64,000 nucleotides of DNA from Pseudovibrio sp. Alg231-02 (GCF_900143565.1 NZ_FREX01000008.1:194049-258048); one strand, 5' to 3'. Counted from the first letter of the stretch, positions 26,538 to 35,785 are shown. Program-made: numbers and translations. Notes: generated by a model from the letters alone, not told the origin.

Positions 26538-27722
26538 ATGACTGAAATCCTCTTTTCTCAAAATGATCGTTACACCAATGTGGTCGCACGCCTTGAGGCT
26601 GCTATTTCGGGCAAGTCGGTTCAGGATGCCCGTGTGAGCCTGACCCGAAGTGCGAGCAAAAATGGTGAGGTGCTTTACAAGGCCACAGTCTCTCGTGAAA
26701 ACGGGGACGGGCTTAGTGAAAAAGTGCTTGGACTTTGCCGCGCTGTGACGCGCCACACCCGTTTCCTTCAGCATAAAGCAGATCGACCAGAGCAGAAGGT
26801 CTCCAACTGGAATGTGTTTTATCAGTTGTTGAGGAATGAGGCTGCGCAGAGCCTCTATGAAGATTCCGTGGATCAACGTCAGGACCTGTTTGATGAGGCC
26901 ATCAGCTATATCTCCCAGTTTGTTTATGAGGAAGAGAAGAACAACCCAAAGGGGCTGAAATTCTCCTCCCTCAAGACACTGAGTTCCTATTTGAAGAACC
27001 AGGGGGCTGTGACTGTTCTGCCCGAGAACTTTAAGGAAGAGCCAAAGGCGACCGTTGGTGTTTCCAGTGCGTTGCTGATGTCGTCTCTGGGCTTTCAGCT
27101 GGCGGGTAATCAGATGCGATATGTCAGTGATGATGACTTCCGATTTTCTTATGCCGGGTTGGGGCGGCGTAATCTGGACGATTATCTGGAGCAACAGCCT
27201 TCATCGCCGACGAATAGTAACGACAGCACGCATGGCGACATCCCTCATCACGGAGAAGGTGTTTGTCCAACGGAAGGTGTTCAGCTGCCTGCAGAGGTGC
27301 CGCATGATGATCAGCCTGCGTTTGAGTCCAGCTTCAACAGCATGAATGAGGCTTCAGCCACTGAACTATCCCTCCAGCAATCGCGTGAGTTGCTTGATGA
27401 GAAGGGTGAAGTGGAGACGGGTGGACCTGATGAGGATGAAGCTGTGCGCGAGAAAGCCTATAGCCGCGACAAGCTGAAGACCAAGGCTGCCAAGATTACA
27501 CCGGTTGGTGAAGAGAGTGACGTTGCCGATGATGGCGGGCACGAAATTCGTGTTGAGGATGCGTTTGCTGGTGTTGAAGATGATGCCGCTGAACGCGAAG
27601 TACAGGAAGCCAAAGTCGCAGAACGCCGGATTAAAGTGCTGTCGTTTGATCGGGATTACCAGACGAAAAACTCACATGCAATTCGCACGGTTCGCAGTGC
27701 TTCAGCTGCGCCAACACAATAA
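26538..27722 (+). CDS. Candidate T3SS effector, shares N-terminal domain with 28744 protein
   Basis: The 394-residue protein lacks a signal peptide and membrane segments. The N-terminal part (about 1-165) aligns with that of the 28744 product, including GE.(L/I)Y, the anchor NWNVFYQLLRNE (Asn90-Trp91) and a following NNP...LS.LK region. The rest (about 200-394) is disordered and strongly charged, with Glu/Asp-rich tracts and a Lys/Arg-rich end. The charged tail gives no catalytic motif I recognise. Together with its neighbours it looks like a secreted protein with a common targeting/chaperone domain and a unique tail. The ribosome site is weak. Confidence 0.5.
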   Translation: MTEILFSQNDRYTNVVARLEAAISGKSVQDARVSLTRSASKNGEVLYKATVSRENGDGLSEKVLGLCRAVTRHTRFLQHKADRPEQKVSNWNVFYQLLRNEAAQSLYEDSVDQRQDLFDEAISYISQFVYEEEKNNPKGLKFSSLKTLSSYLKNQGAVTVLPENFKEEPKATVGVSSALLMSSLGFQLAGNQMRYVSDDDFRFSYAGLGRRNLDDYLEQQPSSPTNSNDSTHGDIPHHGEGVCPTEGVQLPAEVPHDDQPAFESSFNSMNEASATELSLQQSRELLDEKGEVETGGPDEDEAVREKAYSRDKLKTKAAKITPVGEESDVADDGGHEIRVEDAFAGVEDDAAEREVQEAKVAERRIKVLSFDRDYQTKNSHAIRTVRSASAAPTQ

Positions 27723-27745
27723 CAACAAAACTGGAATGATGCTTT

Positions 27746-28492
27746 ATGATTGACCTTGTTCTTCCTTCAAGGCCAACACTTAACGATCTGCTGAATGCAC
27801 TTCTCAGTAGTGAACACGATCTGAAAATTCGAAAGTCTGATCTTGTTATTCCTCCGCTGAAAAAGGCACGGGGGCGAACTGAAGATGAGCTTGTCTTTCA
27901 AACCAAGCTGGTGAAACCGCGTGCTTTCAGTCTCTCTCAGCCTCTCTGGAAAATGGTAGGAAAGCTTGGTGTCAGAGGCAGGTTTTTGACTGCAAAAGCA
28001 GAGGCATTTGAGCAGCAAGTGCATGATGTTGAAGATGCCGGGACCTGGTATGATTTTGAAGTCCTGATTGAAAACCAGATCAAAGCGCATGATTGCGATG
28101 TATTTGAGTACATGATGGCAATCATTCAGCAGGCGTTTGGTGATAGAGGGCCTTCAGAAGCTGCTTTGAGTTTTGGTGAGCTCACACGCATTAATGCCAT
28201 CGTCATGGATGTACTTCCATCGGCTCCGGTCTTTTCCATTGCAGCGAAGATATTTGATGACGCGGAGGAGAAGATTGAGCTTGGGTTGGCGTACCTCGTG
28301 CGGACCAGTGGCTGCGTTCAGGACGAAACATCTGATGAGGTTCTGGCTGAAATTATGATCAAAACGTTCGGATCTGCAGATAGGGAGAGTATCTCGGCTT
28401 CTAACGATCAGATGCGCAGCTTTAATGAGCAAATGCGGGTCTGGGAAGAGCTTGAGATGAGAGCAATTGCCCGTCAGATGGCGGTTGCTTAA
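27746..28492 (+). CDS. Unrecognised protein between the two candidate effectors
   Basis: I do not recognise this 248-residue, soluble, mainly helical protein. It has a basic N-terminal third (LKIRKSDLVIPPLKKARGR), a central helical region (YDFEVLIENQIKAHDCDVFE) and an acidic middle. It begins 23 bases after the 26538 gene and precedes a weak hairpin and the 28744 promoter region. It does not have the size of a CesT or TPR chaperone. It may be a third effector or an accessory export factor. Confidence 0.4.
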   Translation: MIDLVLPSRPTLNDLLNALLSSEHDLKIRKSDLVIPPLKKARGRTEDELVFQTKLVKPRAFSLSQPLWKMVGKLGVRGRFLTAKAEAFEQQVHDVEDAGTWYDFEVLIENQIKAHDCDVFEYMMAIIQQAFGDRGPSEAALSFGELTRINAIVMDVLPSAPVFSIAAKIFDDAEEKIELGLAYLVRTSGCVQDETSDEVLAEIMIKTFGSADRESISASNDQMRSFNEQMRVWEELEMRAIARQMAVA

Positions 28493-28549
28493 CTCTCACC
28501 CTTCATACGTCATCTATTTCTGAGAGGCCGGTTCTGAATGGATCGGCCT

Positions 28550-28567
28550 TTGTGCTGTTTGACACTT
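28550..28567. promoter_or_regulatory. Crp-like operator, distal site before tyrosine-rich effector
   Basis: TTGTG-ctgtttga-CACTT lies 177 bases upstream of the ATG at 28744. The first 13 bases are identical to the site at 45422, a striking match between two distant T3SS intergenic regions. A weak hairpin (28525-28549) closing the previous gene abuts it. Confidence 0.5.
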
Positions 28568-28634
28568 AACGCTAAGTTATTGAGATAACGAGGAATAACC
28601 AAATCGTGTTTTGATGTTTTTTCTGCAGGAAACA

Positions 28635-28659
28635 TCGTTGGCTGTGACCAACGACACTC
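28635..28659. promoter_or_regulatory. Overlapping dyad and Crp-like site before tyrosine-rich effector
   Basis: Perfect 7-base arms TCGTTGG (28635-28641) and CCAACGA (28648-28654) flank CTGTGA. Overlapping them is CTGTG-accaacga-CACTC (28642-28659), with the Crp-type spacing. It lies 85 bases upstream of the ATG at 28744. Confidence 0.45.
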
Positions 28660-28743
28660 AGCTGTATGTCTCAAACGTGCATTCTAAGCTCAAGAATTTA
28701 CAGGTAACGAGCCGTTCGAGGCTTATGGAATGCGGAGGCAATA

Positions 28744-29922
28744 ATGACCGGAGTTAGCTTCTCCAGTAGTAGCCAATTATCTGATGTTTTGGCGCAGATT
28801 GATCACCCGGCGAACAGGGAGTTCGTTAAAGAAAATGCGCAGGTTCGCGTTACTGGTGGTGACGTCATAGATGGTGAAACCATCTACAGTGCAGAGACAA
28901 AAGACGGAAGTAGTAAGGTTTCCAAAGCAAGTTTGGCCAAGCTGACTGGTGGCAAACTGTTTGGGAATGCTTTGCAAACCCACGACAAAAAGCTGAACAA
29001 CTGGCATGTCTTTTCACAGTTGGCAAAGAATGAGATCTCTGCAGGTTTGGATAAAGGTGGGCTTCAAAACCATCAAGCGAAGACGGATGATATTCTGACG
29101 GAGGCCTTCGAGAAGGTTAAAAACAACCCAACATATCACAGCAATGACGTGCGTTTTGGAGCACTGCAAGAATTGAGCACGACGATCAAGTCTTTGGTTG
29201 CAGATGCTCTTTCTGATGCGAGTACCTATGAGCAGATTTCCGTGAACAGTGGGCCTGGTCATTTCATTGATACTGATGGTTCGCTTGTTCTGCCTAACTC
29301 ACTTTACGGCTCAGCTTACTCTGATGTGTCGGGTGACGGATATAGCTTGCTTGGCGGGGAAGGTGTGCCTGACGAAGAAGAGTATGCAACTGTTCGCTTT
29401 GAAGGCGATCTGAATAAGCCAGAGCTTGGGGATCAGCAGTATGCTGCTGTAAACAAGCGTGGTGGTGATAAAGAAGGTGCGCCGATCCTTAGGCATTACA
29501 CGCCAAATCAGTTGCGAGAAGCCGCAGCAAATGAGCGTAGGGAAGCTGCTGGCGTTCTGGCTGATATCGATCATCAGGTCATCGAGAATGAGAATCCATA
29601 CAACAAGCTAAACTTCAACACTGGACCGTTGGCAGAGCCGGGCAGTTTCCTGCTTGATGAGACTTACGCGACTATCGATCAGTCTCAGGCCGATTCTCGC
29701 TGGGGAGAGAAGGTGAGCACTGTGAACAATGAACCGCTCTACGTAAATTCAGGGGTGGAGAGTGCTGTAGAGAACAGCAGTGAGTATTCTGATGTGCTTC
29801 TTGGTGATGATCAGGCGATCTACGGAAATCTAACGAGGGACGGAAGACCGGCTCCATTGCCCAAGCCAGCAGCTGGTGACATTTCACCAGTTCCGCCAAA
29901 GCGGGATGCCTCTCTTCAATAA
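28744..29922 (+). CDS. Candidate tyrosine-phosphorylated T3SS effector
   Basis: The 392-residue protein has a Ser-rich N-terminus, an N-terminal domain (about 1-160) shared with the 26538 product (anchor NNWHVF at 85-90), and a C-terminal half dense in tyrosine motifs. These are YSDV (192), YSLL (200), EEEYATV (214), YAAV (233), NPYNKL (286), DETYATI (308), EPLYVN (333), SEYSDV (348) and IYGNL (360). Several fit SH2-docking or ITIM-like patterns, and YVN and YGN fit pYxN Grb2-type sites. The end carries PVPPKR (382-387), a PxxPxR SH3-type motif. Such arrays are known in Tarp, Tir, CagA and Bartonella Bep effectors, where host kinases phosphorylate them. Function here is inference. The ribosome site is GGAGG. 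Confidence 0.65.
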   Translation: MTGVSFSSSSQLSDVLAQIDHPANREFVKENAQVRVTGGDVIDGETIYSAETKDGSSKVSKASLAKLTGGKLFGNALQTHDKKLNNWHVFSQLAKNEISAGLDKGGLQNHQAKTDDILTEAFEKVKNNPTYHSNDVRFGALQELSTTIKSLVADALSDASTYEQISVNSGPGHFIDTDGSLVLPNSLYGSAYSDVSGDGYSLLGGEGVPDEEEYATVRFEGDLNKPELGDQQYAAVNKRGGDKEGAPILRHYTPNQLREAAANERREAAGVLADIDHQVIENENPYNKLNFNTGPLAEPGSFLLDETYATIDQSQADSRWGEKVSTVNNEPLYVNSGVESAVENSSEYSDVLLGDDQAIYGNLTRDGRPAPLPKPAAGDISPVPPKRDASLQ

Positions 29923-30032
29923 TCGTTAGGTTTGAATAGCGAAATCTATTCGATCAACTGACAACAAGAATTCGTATGCGGCTTGCTCTTTGAATGTAGC
30001 AGGTCGCATGCAAGCTTTGGAGTGAGGGTGGA

Positions 30033-30437
30033 ATGAACGCAGAAGATTTTGATAGTGAAACCGTAAAGGTGCTCGCGGAGCTTGGTTTTATTGCTGTCTC
30101 CTATGGTCTTGCAGAACATGCTGACTCCATTTTCAAAGCATTCCAGGTGATGCGACCGGATCAGGAGGCAGGGCCTCTGGGCCGAAGCCTTGCTGCAATG
30201 ACGCGCGGCAATGTAGATGAAGCCTTGCTCTGTCTGGAAAACGCACCGCCGACAGATACCATCCAGACCTATCGCGGACTGGCGTTGCTGCGTAAGGGCG
30301 AGATTGATACGGCCTGCGAAATCCTGAGCGAAGTTTGTGAGATGGCAGCTGGTACGCCGTGCGCGGAAATTGCTGCGCAGGCTCTGTCCTCCAGAGACGA
30401 ACTTGCCAATCCAGTAAGCGCGATGATGTCCCGTTAA
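30033..30437 (+). CDS. YscG-like TPR needle co-chaperone
   Basis: The 134-residue TPR-like helical protein opens LAELGFIAVSYGLAEHADSI and contains LAAMTRGNVDEALLCLENAP, close in pattern to YscG ([20 protein letters not shown] ... LSSLMNRGDYASALQQG). YscG forms a complex with YscE and the needle subunit. It lies directly upstream of sctI-sctJ, as yscG precedes yscI-yscJ in Yersinia. HrpB1-like proteins are an alternative family name. Good ribosome site (GGAGTGAGGGTGG). Confidence 0.65.
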   Translation: MNAEDFDSETVKVLAELGFIAVSYGLAEHADSIFKAFQVMRPDQEAGPLGRSLAAMTRGNVDEALLCLENAPPTDTIQTYRGLALLRKGEIDTACEILSEVCEMAAGTPCAEIAAQALSSRDELANPVSAMMSR

Positions 30438-30489
30438 GGGGCGTTCCGGCTCAGTTTACCTTAGTTTCAGTAATACGTGAGGAGCATTC

Positions 30490-30975
30490 ATGGCAACAGT
30501 ATTGGACAGCGCACTCACCTCTCAACTGCAGCAGGCGCTGCAGGGTGGAGCCCCGTCCGCCGGTGGTTCAACAGGCGATGTTACCGGTCTTGAGGACCAG
30601 TTCCAGACAGCACTCAATGCTGCCGGGGGCGTGCAACCGCCTGTGGCCGGGCAAATCGTAAATGGCAATGTGGTCATTGGCGGAGTGGAGCAAGTTAATG
30701 CTGCCCAGAACGTGGCAGCTGTTTCATCACCAACACAAATTGCTTCCGTCAATCCGACGGACAGTAACTTCGTTATTGACGGGTTGGCCAAGGTCAGGGG
30801 TGTTTTTGCCGAGACCAGTTCCAACATCAATGCAATTTCTGAAGGTGGCAAACTCAGTCACTTTGACAAGCTGATCAACATGCAGATCGAAGTGGCGAAC
30901 TACTCTTTGCTGGTTGATGTGAGCTCGAAAATTGCAGGCAAAACCACGCAAGGCTTGGACGCTTTGATGCGTTGA
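30490..30975 (+). CDS. sctI: T3SS inner rod protein SctI (YscI/HrpB family)
   Basis: SctI forms the short inner rod anchoring the needle in the basal body and is an early export substrate. The 161-residue protein has a disordered Gly/Gln/Ala-rich first half and a conserved C-terminal helix (LINMQIEVANYSLLVDVSSK then IAGKTTQGLDALMR), the diagnostic YscI/PrgJ-type end. It starts a tight operon (sctI to sctU). Ribosome site GAGGAG precedes the ATG. Confidence 0.83.
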   Translation: MATVLDSALTSQLQQALQGGAPSAGGSTGDVTGLEDQFQTALNAAGGVQPPVAGQIVNGNVVIGGVEQVNAAQNVAAVSSPTQIASVNPTDSNFVIDGLAKVRGVFAETSSNINAISEGGKLSHFDKLINMQIEVANYSLLVDVSSKIAGKTTQGLDALMR

Positions 30976-31013
30976 TTAAGACTGCGCATTCAGTAGGTAT
31001 AGTGAAAGTCTAA

Positions 31014-31817
31014 ATGAATATTCGGCGTTTTATTACAATTGTGGGCATGGTGATTGGTTTGGCCGCCTGCAACACAGATCTTTACACCAACCTTTCTGAG
31101 CAGGAGGCAAACACCATGCTCAGCCTGCTGCTGGAAAATGGTGTGTCTGCTCAGAAAGTTGGTCTGGGAGATGGTCTTGTCACCTTGCAGGTGGATGACG
31201 ACGATATTCAGCGTGCCGTCACAATTTTGAATGCGAATGGTTTGCCGAAACGTACGCGTGACACGCTCGGTCAGGTCTTCCAGAAATCCGGCATTATCTC
31301 CTCGCCATTTGAGGAGCGTATTCGCTTTATCTACGCGTTGAGTGAGGAAGTGGCTGAGACCATTACCGAGATCGATGGTATTGTTTCTGCCCGCGTTCAC
31401 ATCGTTTTGCCGGAAAAAGCGGATCTTGGCGAAGAGGTGAAGCCATCTTCTGCTGCGATCTTCATCAAGCATCGCCCGGAGTTCGATATTGAATTTCTGA
31501 TCCCTCAGATCAAGCGCTTGGTCAGTAATGCGATTGAGGGTGTTGAATACGCCAGCGTTTCTGTTGCGCTTGTTCCTGCACGTGAGCTGAAACCATTCTC
31601 ACAGCGCTCAGCGCAAGAGTATGAGGCCGTGTTCCCGGGCTTGCGCATTGCACGCGATGACGCCGGTATGTTCTGGCAGATCCTTGGCGCCGTGGGCGTC
31701 GTGCTGCTGCTGTTGATTGGTGGCGTTGGCTATTTGCTGTTCAAGCAGATCAGCTCCGGCGGCAAAAAAGCCAAGGGTGGAGACGGCGACGAGCTTCTGC
31801 CTGAAGAACTTGCTTAG
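31014..31817 (+). CDS. sctJ: T3SS inner-membrane ring lipoprotein SctJ
   Basis: SctJ (YscJ/PrgK) is the inner ring of the inner-membrane complex. The 267-residue protein has a lipoprotein signal ending GLAAC (Cys19 region), the conserved opening LYTNLSEQEANTMLSLLLEN, two ring-building domains with the NGLP motif, and a C-terminal membrane helix (about 220-244, ILGAVGVVLLLLIGGVGYLLF) with a short Lys-rich cytoplasmic tail. Both the lipid anchor and the C-terminal helix are typical. It lies 38 bases after sctI. Confidence 0.94.
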   Translation: MNIRRFITIVGMVIGLAACNTDLYTNLSEQEANTMLSLLLENGVSAQKVGLGDGLVTLQVDDDDIQRAVTILNANGLPKRTRDTLGQVFQKSGIISSPFEERIRFIYALSEEVAETITEIDGIVSARVHIVLPEKADLGEEVKPSSAAIFIKHRPEFDIEFLIPQIKRLVSNAIEGVEYASVSVALVPARELKPFSQRSAQEYEAVFPGLRIARDDAGMFWQILGAVGVVLLLLIGGVGYLLFKQISSGGKKAKGGDGDELLPEELA

Positions 31818-31832
31818 TAGCAGGGGACTGGC

Positions 31833-32561
31833 ATGATGACAGGCACTCCACATCACTCCGCAGTCTGGCCGCTTCAGGCCAGACTTGCTGCGTCTTTACT
31901 GAACCCTCTTTCCTTTGCGCATGATGACCATCTGACAGCTGCTGGCCTTGAGTTGAACGTGCTGCGTGGTCTGGCTGGGCAGGAAGATTTTCAGAGGCCT
32001 TTGAATACGCATGTCTCGCAAAAGCTTGGGCTTACTGCGCTTGCTGCTGATGTGGCGGTCACGCCAACTCTGGCAGTCTCAGAGCAGGCCCGGCTTGCAC
32101 TGATGTTGTGCAGTTTGGGTGCTGAAGACTTTGGCGGCGTTATGCGCATCATCGCAATTGCCAGACTTCATGAGATGATCGGGCGCCTTGTGCTGAAGAA
32201 GGATTGCCAGCGTATGGAAGCTCTGTTTGGTGAAGAGGTTTTTGATATCGCCATTCGCGATGTGGCGTTCTTCTTCAGTTCGCTTGGCTATGAAAGCGAG
32301 AATGATGAGGCATTCGATCTTCTATGCCGCGGAAGTGATGAAGAGGCTTTGCAGGCGCTGACACTTGTTGGCGCAGAGGGCATTCTGGCTTTCGTCAATG
32401 CTGTTGATGCGAAACTTGAGCCGCTTGTTCGTCTTCGCTTTTCCAATGAACTCAACGAAAAACTTAGCGCTCGTTTGCTGGTGATGCGAGCAGAGCAGCA
32501 AGAGCATTTTGTCCAGTATTTGCGTCGGAGATTGCCACAATGGCGAGCATTTATAGACTGA
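31833..32561 (+). CDS. sctK: T3SS sorting-platform protein SctK
   Basis: SctK links the cytoplasmic sorting platform (SctQ-SctL) to the inner-membrane ring. The 242-residue protein has the YscK-type pattern: NPLSF near residue 25, a helical middle (ILAFVNAVDAKLEPLVRLRF) and a C-terminal [10 protein letters not shown]. Its place between sctJ and sctL matches Ysc order. Its 3' end overlaps the sctL start by 22 bases. The family is poorly conserved, so the assignment leans on order. Confidence 0.78.
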   Translation: MMTGTPHHSAVWPLQARLAASLLNPLSFAHDDHLTAAGLELNVLRGLAGQEDFQRPLNTHVSQKLGLTALAADVAVTPTLAVSEQARLALMLCSLGAEDFGGVMRIIAIARLHEMIGRLVLKKDCQRMEALFGEEVFDIAIRDVAFFFSSLGYESENDEAFDLLCRGSDEEALQALTLVGAEGILAFVNAVDAKLEPLVRLRFSNELNEKLSARLLVMRAEQQEHFVQYLRRRLPQWRAFID

Positions 32562-33187
32562 AAGAGCTGGGCGCAAACCTGACGCCAGGCACGCACATCA
32601 TTAAGGAAGCTGAATTTGCTTCCATTGAAACGGCTGACCAGATCATTGCAAATGCGCAGCGCAAGGCAGAGGAAATTCTGCAGGATGCGACGCGCGTTTA
32701 TGAGGAACAGCAAAAGCAGGGCTATGAAGATGGTGTGCGTAAAGCTCAGTCTGAAGCCTGTGAACGCATCCTTGGTGAGCAAGAACTGCTCGACACGCGC
32801 TTGCGTGAAGTGGAGCATGATGTTGTTACGGTGACCATCACGCTGCTGCGTCGTTTGCTGGATGAGTTTGATGATGCTGAGCGCGTTCGCCTGATGGCCC
32901 GCAGTATGCTGAAATCACTACGCGCTGAAAAGCGTGTGCGGTTGCATGTTGCTCCGGAAATGTACTCCCAAGCGGTGGCCATGAGTGGTGCGATCACTGA
33001 TGGTTTCAAGCAGGTCGAGTTTCTTGAGATTGTCGAGGATGGCGACTTGCAGGGGGCTCACATTGTACTGGACGCACCTGTTGGCCGCGTTGATGGCAAC
33101 TTGCAGGTTCGGCTGGAGGAAATTGAAGAGATCCTGCGACGCACCTCATCTGCTCAAGTACCCTCCAAGCGATCTTCGGAGGTGTAA
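32540..33187 (+). CDS. sctL: T3SS ATPase stator/regulator SctL
   Basis: SctL (YscL, FliH-like) forms spokes linking SctQ pods to the SctN ATPase and regulates it. The 215-residue protein has an N-terminal segment ([20 protein letters not shown]), a long heptad-like helix with Ala/Gln/Glu ([20 protein letters not shown]), and a C-terminal domain with [20 protein letters not shown]. It overlaps sctK by 22 bases and touches the sctN start. Confidence 0.9.
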   Translation: MASIYRLKELGANLTPGTHIIKEAEFASIETADQIIANAQRKAEEILQDATRVYEEQQKQGYEDGVRKAQSEACERILGEQELLDTRLREVEHDVVTVTITLLRRLLDEFDDAERVRLMARSMLKSLRAEKRVRLHVAPEMYSQAVAMSGAITDGFKQVEFLEIVEDGDLQGAHIVLDAPVGRVDGNLQVRLEEIEEILRRTSSAQVPSKRSSEV

Positions 33188-34563
33188 TGGCATCTCTCAT
33201 TGAACCTGCTGAGCATGTTGAGGACCGTCGCAAGCAGATTGGGTCCGGGGTGCCGCGGCTTGGTCGTGCGCTTGTCAAAGCTGCCACGGATGTTGATCCT
33301 TATCCGCTGACAGGCCGTGTCCGTAAAGTGGTGGGTACACTCATCCATGCAGTGGTGCCAAAGGTGGAAATTGGCGAAATTGCTGAGCTTTACACGCGCT
33401 CAACAGGTCGCAAACTTATGGCAGAAGTGGTTGGGTTTCATGATGATGAAGCGCTGCTGTCTCCCATTGGCGAGCTTTATGGCGTAGGGCCGGACACTGA
33501 GGTTCGCCCGACTGGGCATGTGCAATCTGTTCCTGTTGGTGATGGGTTGCTTGGCCGGGTTCTGGATGGCATGGGCAACTTTATTGATGGGCTGGACCGG
33601 GAGTTTACGCCTGCAACGCATTATCCGGTCAACCAGGAACCGCCGGATCCTATGCAGCGCCGGATTATCGACAAACCGCTGCCAATGGGTGTGCGTGCCA
33701 TTGATGGCATGCTGACCACCGGCGAAGGCCAGCGCATGGGCATTTTTGCCTCTGCTGGTGGTGGTAAGTCCACGTTGATGGCGATGTTGGTGAAGGGCGC
33801 CGCTGTTGATGTGACCGTGCTGGCGCTGATTGGTGAACGTGGCCGAGAGGTGCGCGAATTCATCGAGCATGATCTTGGTCCTGAGGGGATGAAGAAGTCC
33901 GTTGTGGTTGTAGCCACTTCTGACAAGAGTTCCCTGGAACGTTCGAAAGCAGCGTTTGTTGCAACCTCGATTGCTGAGTACTTTCGCGACCAGGGCAAGC
34001 GCGTGCTGTTGCTGATGGATTCTGTGACCCGCTTTGCACGTGCGCAGCGTGAGATTGGCCTTGCTGTTGGTGAGCCGCCGACCCGCCGTGGTTTCCCGCC
34101 TTCTGTTTTTGCCACGCTGCCGCGCCTGATGGAGCGTGCAGGGATGAATGATAAAGGCTCGATCACTGCGTTCTATACAGTCCTGATGGAAGGCGATGAT
34201 ATGAACGAGCCGGTTTCGGATGAGACCCGCTCCATTCTGGATGGGCATATTGTGCTGTCGCGCAAGCTGGCAGCGGGCAACCATTATCCTGCCATTGATA
34301 TTCTGAATTCCAAGAGCCGCGTGATGACAGCGGTTACCACGCCTGAACATCGCGAGATGTCCGGCAAGGTGAATTCGTTGCTGGCGAAGTATGAAGAGGT
34401 TGAGCTTCTGGTGCAGATTGGTGAGTACCAGAAGGGGGCTGATGCTGAGGCTGATCTGGCGATTGCTAAGAACAAGCCGATCAAAGAATTTCTGCAGCAG
34501 CGTACTGATGAGTTCAATGGCTTTGATGAGGCCTTGAGCAAATTGAAGAGCACTGTTGCGTGA
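33187..34563 (+). CDS. sctN: T3SS ATPase SctN
   Basis: SctN is the hexameric ATPase that unfolds substrates and strips chaperones. The 458-residue protein has the F1-beta-like fold: N-terminal beta barrel, Walker A SAGGGKST (about residues 190-197), the family motif [19 protein letters not shown], a Walker B-type [20 protein letters not shown] (about 274-293), and the [15 protein letters not shown] segment. All catalytic elements look intact and the length is usual. It abuts sctL, and its stop overlaps the sctO start. Confidence 0.97.
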   Translation: MASLIEPAEHVEDRRKQIGSGVPRLGRALVKAATDVDPYPLTGRVRKVVGTLIHAVVPKVEIGEIAELYTRSTGRKLMAEVVGFHDDEALLSPIGELYGVGPDTEVRPTGHVQSVPVGDGLLGRVLDGMGNFIDGLDREFTPATHYPVNQEPPDPMQRRIIDKPLPMGVRAIDGMLTTGEGQRMGIFASAGGGKSTLMAMLVKGAAVDVTVLALIGERGREVREFIEHDLGPEGMKKSVVVVATSDKSSLERSKAAFVATSIAEYFRDQGKRVLLLMDSVTRFARAQREIGLAVGEPPTRRGFPPSVFATLPRLMERAGMNDKGSITAFYTVLMEGDDMNEPVSDETRSILDGHIVLSRKLAAGNHYPAIDILNSKSRVMTAVTTPEHREMSGKVNSLLAKYEEVELLVQIGEYQKGADAEADLAIAKNKPIKEFLQQRTDEFNGFDEALSKLKSTVA

Positions 34564-35039
34564 TCAACCAAATCAAAAAACTTCATCTCGTCAAAACACT
34601 TAAGGAGCAGAAAGCTCAACGGACGCTCAACGCTGAGCTGGAGAAAGTTCGGCGTGCCAAAGAGCAGCTGGAGCACAAGCGGCAAGTTGCGGCAGATGAA
34701 CGTGCCGCGCTGCCAGCCAAGCAGGATGCGCTTTATCTGGAGATCATCAAGAAGGTCATTTCAACGGATGATCTCGATAAAGTGAAAGAGCAGGCACAGA
34801 TCCTTGAAAGTGCGGTCAAAAAGCTGGAGGACGCAGCTGAACGCGCGGCCTATGTTTATGATCGTGCGCTTAAAAATGCGGATGCTGCCCGTCTTGAGTA
34901 TCAAAAAGCACTTCGCATCAAAGATAAGTATGGAAAGGTTGCGGATGATCTTCGGGTAGAAACCAATGCCTTAATGGAGGCTGCGGAGGAGCAGGAGATC
35001 GAGGAGCAGTTTTCCGGGCGAAGGCAAGTGGAATTATGA
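34560..35039 (+). CDS. sctO: T3SS central stalk protein SctO
   Basis: SctO (YscO, FliJ-like) is a small coiled-coil stalk between SctN and SctV that promotes export. The 159-residue, highly charged protein is helical almost throughout, with a long coiled coil (about 10-130) rich in Lys, Glu and Ala ([20 protein letters not shown]). The GTG start at 34560 overlaps the sctN stop, and the next start (ATG 35036) overlaps its own stop. Assignment rests on length, coiled coil and position. Confidence 0.84.
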   Translation: MINQIKKLHLVKTLKEQKAQRTLNAELEKVRRAKEQLEHKRQVAADERAALPAKQDALYLEIIKKVISTDDLDKVKEQAQILESAVKKLEDAAERAAYVYDRALKNADAARLEYQKALRIKDKYGKVADDLRVETNALMEAAEEQEIEEQFSGRRQVEL

Positions 35040-35785
35040 AAGTTTCTCAGGGTTCGCAGCCACTTGAGCAGCAGCAAAATCTTGAAAATATACGTGGTAA
35101 GCAACCTCGTGAGCATGGCAAAACGTCTGGCAAGCAGCAGGGCAACAAATTTTCCGAGGGGTTGAACCGGCAGGATGTCAGCTTGTTTCAGGAACAATTG
35201 CGCAGCGCTGAAGGCAAGTCTGTTCCGGTTCATGGAAAGGGTGCTTTTCAGGAGGAGGGCGAAGGTTCCGAGCAGGGCCAGACTGACCCGCTTGACTTGA
35301 GCCATGCCCGGTTGCTGGCCGCGTCTGATCCCGCTGAAGCCCGCAGTATTTCTGTTTCCAATCCGTCCGAGCTGTTCAGCTCCGTGCGTCAGGCGAGTAC
35401 TGAAGCACGTGTCGATAAGGCGATGAGCGCGATTGCAAACCAGATTGAACAGGCTATGCGCACAGAGGCCATGGCAGACAAAAGCGATGGGCGCGTCTTG
35501 AGCCTGACCCTTGATGCCAACCGGTTTGGCCTTGCCGGGCTGAAAGTTATGACAACACAAGGCGGTCTGGCTGTTGTGCTGGAGCGCGTGAGTGGTGACC
35601 GGGTTGCTGGTGAAGTTCAGGCCGCAGCGCAGGGGCTCATGCGCACTTTGCAGCAGCGGTTTCCTGACCGGAAAATCCGCATTCTTGATCGACTGGAACA
35701 GCAGGAGATCGAAAGTGTTGATGCTGGTTCGTCTTCAATGGGAGGTCTGTCCTCCATCTTTGCGGGGAACAGCACGAGCTCATGA
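35036..35785 (+). CDS. sctP: T3SS needle-length/substrate-switch protein SctP
   Basis: SctP (YscP-like) is secreted during needle growth, sets its length and switches export specificity. The 249-residue protein has a disordered Gln/Ser/Gly-rich N-terminal two thirds and a compact C-terminal domain (about 155-225: LSLTLDANRFGLAGLKVMTT ... LERVSGDRVAGEVQAAAQGL) resembling the T3S4 / FliK-C-like switch domain. It lies between sctO and sctQ, the usual position. It is shorter than YscP (515), which would suit a short ruler. Confidence 0.74.
   Translation: MKVSQGSQPLEQQQNLENIRGKQPREHGKTSGKQQGNKFSEGLNRQDVSLFQEQLRSAEGKSVPVHGKGAFQEEGEGSEQGQTDPLDLSHARLLAASDPAEARSISVSNPSELFSSVRQASTEARVDKAMSAIANQIEQAMRTEAMADKSDGRVLSLTLDANRFGLAGLKVMTTQGGLAVVLERVSGDRVAGEVQAAAQGLMRTLQQRFPDRKIRILDRLEQQEIESVDAGSSSMGGLSSIFAGNSTSS

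Noticed and set aside
33400-34350. 316-codon minus-strand frame opposite sctN
   Set aside because: sctN is unmistakable and fully conserved on the plus strand. The antisense product has His/Arg/Asn-rich shadow composition.
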